Source: Hysterangium stoloniferum
Lineage: Eukaryota; Basidiomycota; Agaricomycetes; Hysterangiales; Hysterangiaceae
Length of the DNA: 64,000 nt
NCBI GenBank assembly: GCA_015178975.1
Contig: WHVD01000106.1
Coordinates: 1 to 64,000, forward strand
Direction: 5' to 3'
The notes beneath the pieces are model-generated. The model was not told the origin of the DNA. It saw only the letters and a list, made by a program, of their open reading frames with translations, and ran no database searches. Numbering within the stretch: position 1 is the stretch's first letter; each line of letters opens with the position of its first letter. The position numbers were made by a program, and so were the translations under genes. This document shows, piece by piece, positions 56,686-64,000 of the stretch.

Positions 56686-56904
56686 CTACCCGTCGTCATC
56701 TTCAAAAAGGCTGATATTAGAGGCCACACCACCGTCCGCCGCGCTTTTCCAGCCATCCCCAATTCCTCCAAACAACGCATCCAAACCGACCACGATGACA
56801 TCCACCCTCTTCACAATGATCAATAAAGAACGCAACAGCAGCTCGTCACCATCATATACTCCGGAGAATCCCACGGCGACGTTGTACCATTTCGAAACAT
56901 TCAC
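56686..56904 (-). CDS. Conserved minus-strand exon candidate, copy III
   Basis: Reads NVSKWYNVAVGFSGVYDGDE, LLIIVKRVDVIVVGLDALFG and SAADGGVASNISLFEDDDG, then stop. Homologous to 46,180-46,404. No Met start in frame, so probably a terminal exon. Not recognised. Confidence 0.4.
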   Translation of the reverse strand: MNVSKWYNVAVGFSGVYDGDELLLRSLLIIVKRVDVIVVGLDALFGGIGDGWKSAADGGVASNISLFEDDDG

Positions 56905-58171
56905 GTCTCACCTTTTAGAAGAAGCGAACAGTTCGAATCCTCCGTATCACGCTCGTTCTCACGGATCGCCGCGGGCTTTCGGGCATCCACGTCCCCCGCA
57001 CCACCCCCTCTTGCCGAACTCCTGAATTTTCAAGGTCCTTTAAAGTCAACCCAATCAAAAATTGGTGCGGTCGTTCCAACACCGTTAGAACCATCTCCAC
57101 AGTTACCGAAGAAGGCTGCAAGTACTAAGCGTCACGGCCCTTCACCACCTAAACGCGTCCGACTTCGTCCTGCAGAGGCAAAACGTGCGGTGTATGCGCC
57201 CGATTATGACGCCGACGATGAAAATATCCTATTGGCACGAATAGAGCCTCGCCATGCCATGCAGACCCCGACCCAGATGCCAATGTGTTCTTGGATAATG
57301 GCATGGACGTAGACACAGAATTTACACCTCGTTCCACGATCCAGAAGTAGGTAAGCACAGGTCCGTCATCTTCAAATCACAAAGTCTTATCAAAACCTCT
57401 GGAAATCCTCCCTAGCCAAGAGGCTGAAGTGGAATTGCTTATTAACCTCGATAATGATTCAAGTGCCACATCCGAGGAGACAAATCCCCTGCCAACAGCC
57501 TCTGCACAGCCGTCCCCATGTACAGCGCGTGCAATTATTATCATCGCTGGTATCAAGGCTAACGCCGAGATTCAGGGTGCAACGCAGGCGCAGCAGGAAT
57601 GAAATTGTCACTGTTAGGTTTAACGGATGATGGTAGTGACCCTTCTGGTGTACCGAAGATGGAAAGTCCTGAGTCAGATACCATTGTCAACGGGTTAAAC
57701 GCTAGGTGAGTTTTTCTGTTCATCTTTAATAAACAAAAAGCGTGCCGATCTAACGAGCATATACTACACAGACTGTCGTCTCCCACATCCCCCCATACCA
57801 GCACATCCAATGAAGTAAATACACGACGGTCCATGAGCCATCCCCCCAACCGAGGTGTGAAAGTAGAATTATTCCGTGACGACTCCCCCAGCCCATCCAC
57901 ACCTGGAATCACATTCAAACCCAAATAGCAAAGCAACGTTGCATGCCCGCTAGACATGTTCCTTACAGACAATCGTCGCGGAGAAGCCCGCAAGGCCGGT
58001 GTCGAAGGAAAATGCGATCCAGTGGCGTGGACGGCTGAGGCGTCAGTCTCGGATGGGTCGGATATTCCGCTTCTGCGGAGAGAAAGTGTGGAGATCATAG
58101 AATGCATACAAGCTCGATCTTCCTTATCAATTCTTGCAAGTGCGAGTTTTGATAATAGGCCTTTGCTGTGA
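56795..58171 (+). pseudogene. Ser/Pro-rich gene, copy III
   Basis: Blocks homologous to copy II: KHKPAR-like region near 57,130, TPRS region near 57,320 with a stop early in the frame, EAEVELLINLDNDSS near 57,425, then an intron (about 57,705-57,773) and DDSPSPSTPGITFKP, FLTDNRRGEARKAGVEG and ASVSDGSDIPLLRRES. More stops than copy II, so probably decayed. Confidence 0.4.
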
Positions 58172-59744
58172 CCACTAGGGTCTCAGAAAATTGATTCCTG
58201 TGTTCAGTATAACTGTCGTAGCCAAAACTCAAGATCGTCCCCTGCCCTATCATAAGGCAAAGAATTACGCAGCCATATTCTGCCCTTGTATCCTACAAGA
58301 TTTTACTGGATGTCCATCTACGCTGTGGATGAAAATGATGTCACCGTCAGAAGTTATAACCACTTCAAATGGTGAACCGAGGTATCGCTATACACACGAT
58401 ATTTGATTGTTTAGGATCGGTTATCGTTAGAATGCCGAAATCTTTCGGATGAGATGTATTTGTAGTCATAGCGGGAGTCAGGCTAAAGGCGGTTCCAAAG
58501 AAAATTTAGGACGTCTCAAGGCAAATAACATATCGAGGGTGGTGGGTGGTGGTGGGAGGGGGAGATCGAGTTTCCAGATATATGCGCTTATGTAGAGTAT
58601 CAGCTCCAAGAGACGAGAACTCCCTCGAGTCCGGATTTTAGATTCATTTTACTGTGACTCGTGCAGTACAGCCTTTGTGCACCATGACTTGGGCATTATA
58701 TCAGAGAATGGGATTCACAATAATGAAGGAGTAAGTTTTGTATGCTTACGCTGCAAAGAGGATCCTGAAAATTGAAAAACCATTGTGTCCTGTGCCCATG
58801 TATTACAATTCTGACATTTCGGACTCTATGGGATTACATGTGGCATCTGCCATGTGACTGCATATCAGGAGTGACAATGCCGAAGCGGTTGCGGTTGCGG
58901 TTGCAGGTGTAGGTGTAGTGGGGATGTTGGTGTCAATGAAGATCATGAAGTGTTCCACATCGCCACGGTTGTTGCAGTATAAATGGAGGAGTGTAGGCCC
59001 ATATGAGGTGGGTATATGCGTTCTGGAGAGACACCAGACTTGAATATTTGTGTTGGTGGTATTCAATGGTGGGGTCAATGCTGTTACAGAGTGAGTTTCA
59101 TTTTGGTGTTCTAATAAATGGCATGACCTAGCCTAGCATGGCCTCATCACTCAGTGTGCTCAGCATCTGTACATTCCCATCCCCTAACTGCAAAATCCTA
59201 CCCTCCCATCAACCTCGGACTCTTCAGAACTTGTTTATGACATACTGTGATGGATGGGGGGAGTGGTGGATGGTGGCAGCGGTGGATTCCAGTGAAGGTG
59301 GCAGTGGGAGTGGTGGCAATGATGGCAGGGATAATGGTGATGGGTGGTGATGGATGATGGTGGTGGTTGGTGGTGGAATAAGAGTGCGTAGAAGTGCTCG
59401 GTGGCCTGCTTTCCAGTGTATTGGTGGATGGAATTCAATGTATTTAGTATTTTAATGAATTGGTTTGAAGAGTAATATGAGCTGGAATTATGTGCAAAAA
59501 TACACAAAAGTGACACTGGTCCTACTAAAATTCAGTGTCTTAAAATGCATCATCCAACAACTGCTTAATGGCTTTAAATCCGTTTGAATACTGTTACAAA
59601 GTGTTCATACCTTAGATAAAGTCTCTAGAGTGTTTTATTTTAAGTTCACTAACGTCGTACAGTGAAACATCGTTGGACACGCCGAAACTGCTATCCCTTG
59701 ACAGACCCTAGTAGTAGCGGCGCCGTCACCAAATATATTAGCAC
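58172..59744. other. Duplicated non-coding flank
   Basis: Shared with 47.8-49.0 kb, including the G-rich tract near 58,540 and the GGT-rich tract near 59,230-59,380. The duplicated sequence stops near 59,740, where a purine-rich minisatellite begins. No gene was seen. Confidence 0.5.
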
Positions 59745-60008
59745 AAATAGGAGGGTGATCAGAAGAGGGCGAGGTGAGAAAGAAAGGATACACGCACATC
59801 CTGCAGGAAAGAGAGCGGAGATCGATCAGAGGAAGACAAAGAAAGAAGGAAAGGGTTGACCCACCAACTTGTTAGATTATATAATACCAACCATTGTTCC
59901 AACTGGGACCATATGGTGTACAGCTCTGAGTTCAGTGTGTATATGATCTAATAGGAATGGCACTTAGGGTTATATCCTTAAGTACAGTGTAAGACCAAAC
60001 CTACCCAA

Positions 60009-60080
60009 GGTCAGATGGTGTAGTGGTTAACACCTTCGTTATGTAATCGAGAGATCCTGGGTTCAATCCCCAGTCTGGCT
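60009..60080 (+). ncRNA. tRNA-like module in the left LTR
   Basis: 72 nt folding as a cloverleaf: acceptor GGTCAGA with TCTGGCT (one G-U), D stem GTGT with ACAC, T arm CTGGG-TTCAATC-CCCAG. The anticodon stem has four pairs and a mismatch. The loop is TATGTAA, giving TGT (Thr) at the anticodon position, but position 33 is A and not U. A box TGGTGTAGTGG (60,016-60,026), B box GGTTCAATCCC (60,060-60,070), and a TTTT run at 60,086-60,089. Likely Pol III promoter; unlikely to be a translating tRNA. Confidence 0.75.
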
Positions 60081-60421
60081 ATTCATTTTCTACATTACTC
60101 ATGTTTTCTAACATGGTAGCAACTCCAAGGTTAACTTGGTTTGGCTGTATTTGTGTGTTTGGTATAGTGGACAAGTCTGGACGAAAAAGAGCCAGAGAGG
60201 ACCTATACTGGGCATATGATATAGTTAATACCCAAGATCGAACCTGGAGTGTAGAATGAACAATGCTGGCATTAAGGGGGTGTGTTAGATTATATAATAC
60301 CAACCATTGTTCCAACTGGGACCATATGGTGTACAGCTCTGAGTTCAGTGTGTATATGATCTAATAGGAATGGCACTTAGGGTTATATCCTTAAGTACAG
60401 TGTAAGACCAAACCTACCCAA

Positions 60422-60493
60422 GGTCAGATGGTGTAGTGGTTAACACCTTCGTTATGTAATCGAGAGATCCTGGGTTCAATCCCCAGTCTGGCT
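60422..60493 (+). ncRNA. tRNA-like module in the right LTR
   Basis: Same sequence as 60,009-60,080, displaced by 413 bp with the LTR. Confidence 0.75.
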
Positions 60494-61066
60494 ATTCATT
60501 TTCTACATTACTCATGTTTTCTAACACAACTGGGGGAAGGGGAGCGGAGGGGGATCAAAAGAGGACGAAGAGGGAAGGAAAGGATACACGCACTCGCTGG
60601 AGGAGGAGAGAAGTGGCCGGTCGGAGGACGAAGAAAGAGTGCAGGGTAGACGCACATCCTGGGGGAAAGATAGGAGGCCGATCAAAGGGGGACAAAAAGA
60701 GAAGGGCAGGGAAGACGCACCAACTGCAATAAAGAGAGTGGTACAATCAGAAGAGGACGAAGAGAAAAGGAAAGGATATACTCACATCCTGGAGAAATGA
60801 GAGAGGAGGACAATCGTGGGGGGATGAAGAAAGAAGGAAAGGAGACACACCAACTGGAGGAAGGAGAGTCGAGGACGATTAGTAGAGAACGGGGAGAGGA
60901 AAGGGCACATGCACTTGCTAGAAGAAGGAGAGCGGAGGCCGATTAGCAGAGGCCGAAGAGAGGAGAGGGTAGACACACTCGCTGGAGGAAAGAGAAGAAG
61001 ATCCAAACCAATAGCTCATTGTAAGGGTTTTGTTGCACACATTTTTAAAGTTCAAAATGGGTCCTA

Positions 61067-61108
61067 GTCACATGACTTTGTTTATAAAGTTCAACAAAGT
61101 CATGTGAC
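61067..61108 (+). repeat. 16-bp inverted repeat with TATAAA loop
   Basis: GTCACATGACTTTGTT and AACAAAGTCATGTGAC pair perfectly around a 10-nt loop TATAAAGTTC. It lies between the transposon end and its gene, so it may be a promoter or transposase-binding site. Confidence 0.85.
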
Positions 61109-61173
61109 CACTCTTCCTCAATGTATATAAGATGAAAGCAACCAGTTGGAATCCCACAATCACCCTACTCACA

Positions 61174-62190
61174 ATGAAAAAGCTCTCCTCCAGCCAAATC
61201 CAACATATTCTTACTCTACTTGACTCTGGCATTTCTGGAGCTCAAATATGTTACCAAACTCATCTCAGCAGTGCCACCATCAGTCGTATTCACTCTGAGC
61301 ATCACCCTGACCTCCCCAAATGCTCTGGTGGCCATCCTACAAAGCTTACCACAGCCAATATTGCCTATGCTAGAAGAATAATTTGCATGGGGAAGATTGA
61401 TAATGCCACACAGGCAACCAAGAAACTTATAGACATCATCAACACTCCTATTACTTCACAAACAGTGCATTGCCACCTCAAAACCATAGGCATGAGGGCT
61501 GTGGTAAAGAGAAAAAGGCCACTTCTCAAACCTCATCATCGGAAATCTTGATTGGAGTTTGCAGAAAGGCATTTGGAATGGACCCTGGAGGACTGGAAGA
61601 GGGTCATATGGTCTGATGAGACTAATATTAATAGGCTGGGATCAGATGGAAGGAAATATGTGTGGAAAAATGTGGGTGAGGGGTTAAATGATAGGTTAGT
61701 AGAGGGAACAGTCAAGTTTGGAGGAGGAAACCTGATGATGTGGGGATGCATGGGCTGGGATGGGGTTGGGTTTGCAACTAAAATTGATGGGAGGATGGAT
61801 GCTGAGATTTATGTTGAGATCCTGGATGATGAACTCCAGCAAACCCTCAAATATTACAACAAAACAGTGGCTGACATTGTGTTTCAACAAGACAATGACC
61901 CCAAACACACCAGCAAAAAGGCCCAGAAATGGTTCACTGACCATGATGTTACAGTCATCAAGTGGCCTGCACAATCTCCTGACATGAATCCTATTGAACA
62001 TCTGTGGAATCATGTCAAAAAGAAGCTGGGGGAGTATGAACAGCCTGCAAATAGTGTTCATGAACTGTGGGAGAGGGTGCAGAAGGTGTGGGAAGAGATT
62101 CCAAAGGAGGAGTGTCAGACACTTATTGAGAGTATGCCTAGAAGACTTGCAGCAGTGATTAGAGCAAAGAGGGGCCATACTAAATACTAA
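61174..62190 (+). CDS. Tc1/mariner transposase (DD34E), one in-frame stop
   Basis: Cuts and pastes the element in the nucleus. The ATG at 61,174 is preferred over the in-frame ATG at 61,132, because a TATATAAG box ends at 61,130. Total 338 codons, the usual length. The N-terminal helix-turn-helix runs SSSQIQHILTLLDSGISGAQI with SSATISRIHSEH, followed by a second HTH (TSQTVHCHLKTIGMRAV). Catalytic residues: WSDET (first Asp, about 61,615), FQQDNDPKHTS (second Asp, about 61,893) and SPDMNPIEHLW (Glu), with 34 residues between the second Asp and the Glu. A TGA at 61,549-61,551 replaces what is likely an Arg codon (CGA) before LEFAERHLEW. That is a single C-to-T change. No other break was seen, so the copy is young but inactive. 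Confidence 0.85.
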
Positions 62191-62253
62191 TTTCTTGTAA
62201 TAATAGTCTCAAAATAGTGTGCAACAAAACCCTTACAATGAGCTATTGGTTTG

Positions 62254-63165
62254 TGTGTGATGTGGACTTACCAAATAAGGACATGGTCCCTTGTGGCTGT
62301 GCATTTCTGGAAGGTATGATGTTGAAGTATATTACATAATATTCCCAGCAATTTACAGAATTTATTTCTGGAGGAATAGCCATGTCTTTCAAAAAGTGCA
62401 AAATATTGTAAGGGTTTTGTTGCCTACTGTATGTATGTAACAATGGGTAAAGTTTTCACCATTCATCCACTCATAAAACCATAATATGAGACTAGAATGT
62501 TGTTAATAGTCTGTGTTTATCCATTTGACAAAACAAAGCCTGAATGCACTCAGAAGAAATTTCCTCCATGAAATGTATTATGAAGGATAAAATTAGAGCA
62601 ACTTCAAGAATGGTATGGCTTACACACACACAGGTTGGAGGATCCCTAATAACAGAGTGTGAGGACGATGAGGACAAATGGAAGGAGAGTAATAGATTAG
62701 AAACTTACAAAGGCTCGCAATCTCTGAAAAGGATTCTTTTTGTAAAGATTTGGCCAATATGTAAGTGGAAGAAAGAGTTCATCGTTCTCAACGATACTCT
62801 TGCAACTATAGAGACGATCGGTTAGGCTGGGCAGCAGAGGTGGATTTGCCATTTCGGCAATTTGAGACAGAAGGGCAATGGCAAATTCTAACCGAAACTT
62901 TTTCATGCCCGACTAGATGCCCTTGAGGATGCAAGCGATAATATTGTTCTCCAACATGTCCACTTGTCCTCAAGAGATGTAGGTCTGCTGGTTGTACAAC
63001 AAATATTCTTGGTTGACGATTGGTTAGGAGACTGTGAGGAAGAAGATGGCTGGGTATGAGGAGGGAGCTGTGATCGATTCGACATGATAGTGGTGGGCAG
63101 GAAGGTCACGTGACCCCCACCAATAGACCCCACCAACAACCCACCATCATTCACTGCCTTGCCTC
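62254..63165. other. Flank of the transposon, no clear gene
   Basis: Contains the extra TIR core at about 62,405-62,423 and a Lys/Glu-rich ORF (62,544-62,825; IRATSRMVWLTHTQVGG) without known relatives. There is also a GGTCACGTGACC palindrome near 63,105-63,116. Confidence 0.4.
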
Positions 63166-63170
63166 CCTGT

Positions 63171-63299
63171 TGTTAGATTGAGTAATGCTAGCAGTGCTTT
63201 CCCAGGGTCAGGTGGTGTAATGGTTAACACCCCTGCTATATATACAGAGGCCCTGGGTTCAATCCCCAGTCTGGCCATTCATTTTCTACACTTTTAACA
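63171..63299 (+). mobile_element. Solo LTR (129 bp) of the tRNA-like LTR group
   Basis: Begins TGTTAGATTG, ends TTTTAACA; duplication CCTGT at 63,166-63,170 and 63,300-63,304. It is much shorter than the 244-bp LTR. Shared are the first ~9 bp, the tRNA-like module, ATTCATTTTCTACA and the end. A relic of a second family member. Confidence 0.85.
63206..63276 (+). ncRNA. tRNA-like module in the solo LTR
   Basis: 71 nt: acceptor GGTCAGG with TCTGGCC, D stem GTGT/ACAC, T arm CTGGG-TTCAATC-CCCAG, degenerate anticodon stem with loop TATATAT. A box TGGTGTAATGG (63,213-63,223), B box GGTTCAATCCC (63,256-63,266), TTTT at 63,282-63,285. Confidence 0.7.
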
Positions 63300-63304
63300 C
63301 CTGT

Positions 63305-64000
63305 CCAGCACCAAAGTTGAATGCATCTTCACATACTATGCCCCACCATATTCCTGCTGCCCTTCATAGGGAATCCATCTCATGAAAGGTATCCCTGGAG
63401 CTTTCTCCACCCCTGAAGAATGCACCACTTTCCTCAGGACACTCAGGTCTACCATCCACGAGGCCAACCTATTATTATTATTATTATTCACAAGTAGATC
63501 TGAGTAGACCCGTCCTCCCTCATCATTTACACTGATGGCTCCTGCCACAAAGGACATGGCAACTCATGCTGTACTGGTGCTGGCTACTCCATCCACCACC
63601 TTGGTGCCCCCATCCGAAAGGATCAAATCAGCCTGGGCAAATGGGCAGGCATCTACAATGCTGAGATGCTTGCCCTAGCAAGCGCCTGTGCTGCCTTGCC
63701 TGTCATCACCCCTGACCTTCCTGAAATCAAGCACTTCCTATTTTTCTCCGACAACCAAGCCACTCTGAAGTCCATTGATGACCTCTCAGACCACCCTTCC
63801 CAGGATGCTTCCATTATATTCTGGAAACACATTGACACATTACAATCTGACCCTTCCTGCCACATCTCCCTCTCCTGGATCCCTGGGCACCACAGCTTCC
63901 ATGGCAACAAGGAGTCCAATGCCCTTGCAAAAGAGGCAGTCAACTTCCACCCTCCCCTCCTCCATTCCACCACCTCTTGGGCCCTGGAGCATGCGAAAGT
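63305..64000 (+). mobile_element. LINE with RNase H region, continuing past the window
   Basis: From about 63,516 an open frame reads RNase H: IYTDGSCHKGHGN (first catalytic Asp, 63,534-63,536), NAEMLALASACAAL (Glu), FFSDNQATLKSIDD (Asp) and WIPGHHSFHGNKESN. It is close to the 20-kb LINE protein (SIDDxSDHPSQ, HSTxSWALE). Upstream sequence (63,305-63,490) is probably the linker before RNase H but carries an ATT repeat (63,470-63,488) and no continuous frame. The left limit is unclear. Confidence 0.8.

Larger units (their letters stand above)
52417..59115 (+). repeat. Long copy III of the segmental duplication
   Basis: Block order matches 40,661-48,600: GGT-rich tract, DUF6533-type gene, segment f, minus-strand exon, Ser/Pro-rich gene, minisatellite remnant, G-rich tract. 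Pairs include 40,661-43,538 with 52,417-55,320, and 45,998-48,600 with 56,518-59,115. Insertions at 43,539-44,594 and 45,491-45,957 are private to the left copy. Confidence 0.85.
59870..60526 (+). mobile_element. TRIM-like LTR element whose LTRs contain a tRNA-like sequence
   Basis: The two 244-bp direct repeats (59,870-60,113 and 60,283-60,526) appear identical, begin TGTTAGA and end TCTAACA. The 5-bp duplication CAACT lies at 59,865-59,869 and 60,527-60,531. The 169-bp internal part starts TGGTAGCAACTCC directly after the left LTR, a primer-binding-like site that could pair with a tRNA ending GTTGCTACCA such as an initiator-Met type. It ends ATTAAGGGGGTG, a polypurine tract, before the right LTR. 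No coding capacity. It looks whole for a non-autonomous terminal-repeat retrotransposon in miniature, and the matching LTRs point to recent insertion. The tRNA-like modules inside the LTRs are listed separately. Confidence 0.85.
59745..61003 (+). repeat. Purine-rich minisatellite, split by the TRIM-like element
   Basis: Degenerate units of about 60-70 bp, each with GGAGGAAGGAGAGCGGAGG, GACGAAGAGAGAAGGAAAGG and ACACGCACATCCTGG parts. About 2 units lie left of 59,870 and about 8 right of 60,526. Open minus-strand frames here are low-complexity Ser/Pro/Leu and not genes. Confidence 0.75.
61004..62253 (+). mobile_element. Tc1/mariner DNA transposon
   Basis: Terminal inverted repeats of 37 bp (61,004-61,040 and 62,217-62,253) match perfectly by eye: CAAACCAATAGCTCATTG followed by TAAGGGTTTTGTTGCACAC. 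They enclose one transposase frame. No flanking TA duplication was identified at these limits, so the true ends could be slightly inside, at a TA in ATTGTAAGGG. A third copy of the core (ATTGTAAGGGTTTTGTTGC) lies at about 62,405-62,423. Confidence 0.85.

Noticed and set aside
59235-59516. His/Ser-rich minus-strand ORFs over the GGT-rich tracts
   Set aside because: Low-complexity translation of GGTGGT repeats, present wherever the tract occurs.
60009-60080. A genuine host tRNA-Thr(TGT) gene
   Set aside because: It lies inside both LTRs and a solo LTR, has a mismatched anticodon stem and A in place of U at position 33. Better seen as an element module.
63206-63276. tRNA-derived SINE
   Set aside because: The unit has TG...CA LTR ends, a 5-bp duplication and no A-rich tail. 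An LTR origin fits better, although the Pol III module is SINE-like.

Overview
This window looks like transposon-rich accessory DNA from a basidiomycete fungus, most likely an Agaricomycete. The evidence is the set of gene families (FunK1-type fungal kinases, a DUF6533 membrane-protein family, a lineage-typical JmjC gene, a WD40 gene and a Zn2Cys6 Cys-rich protein) and many short GT-AG introns of about 50-70 nt. The transposon mix also fits: Ty3/gypsy elements, LINEs with RNase H, a Helitron helicase and a Tc1/mariner element. No bacterial-type features, CRISPR arrays or rRNA genes were seen. All calls come from reading the sequence by eye; no database search was run.

Layout, left to right. 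1-8.9 kb: the 3' end of an unrecognised gene, a Zn2Cys6-like Cys-rich gene, a decayed unknown gene cut by an LTR, an LTR plus gag remnant, a minisatellite, and a decayed JmjC gene. 8.9-13.4 kb: gene-poor. 13.4-15.7 kb: a FunK1 kinase gene on the minus strand. 16.9-20 kb: a 19-bp minisatellite abutting an LTR-like unit, then a tyrosine-recombinase remnant joined to a tandem array of about 95-bp units. 20.2-21.1 kb: a 5'-truncated LINE with a clear target-site duplication. 21.2-22.9 kb: a second FunK1 gene whose end coincides with the edge of a Helitron helicase remnant (22.9-24.2 kb). 25.3-32.7 kb: a Ty3/gypsy element with two 1,274-bp LTRs that look identical and the duplication GTCGA. 33-35 kb: a WD40 gene. 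35.6-38.2 kb: a transposon-associated fragment and a LINE-like insertion that itself holds a solo LTR.

From about 38 to 59.5 kb the window is a direct segmental duplication. A unit of roughly 7-8 kb carries a DUF6533-type gene (minus strand), a Ser/Pro-rich gene (plus strand), a 42-bp minisatellite and a GGT-rich tract. It occurs in at least two long copies plus partial ones, and each copy has since taken its own insertions (solo LTRs, LINEs and a composite repeat).

The right end holds the most striking feature. At 59,870-60,526 there is a 657-bp TRIM-like element with two LTRs of 244 bp that look identical. It has a 5-bp target duplication (CAACT), a primer-binding-like start and a polypurine tract, and each LTR contains a 72-nt tRNA-like cloverleaf with Pol III A and B boxes. 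A second, shorter solo LTR of the same design, with its own CCTGT duplication, lies at 63,171-63,299. The two LTRs differ almost everywhere except the tRNA-like module, its downstream T-run and the extreme ends. A Tc1/mariner transposon (61,004-62,253) and a LINE RNase H region running off the window complete the segment.

A second notable pattern is that LINE insertions repeatedly sit at a CACGTGA palindrome. This includes what appear to be three independent insertions at the same paralogous site in three copies of the duplicated segment.
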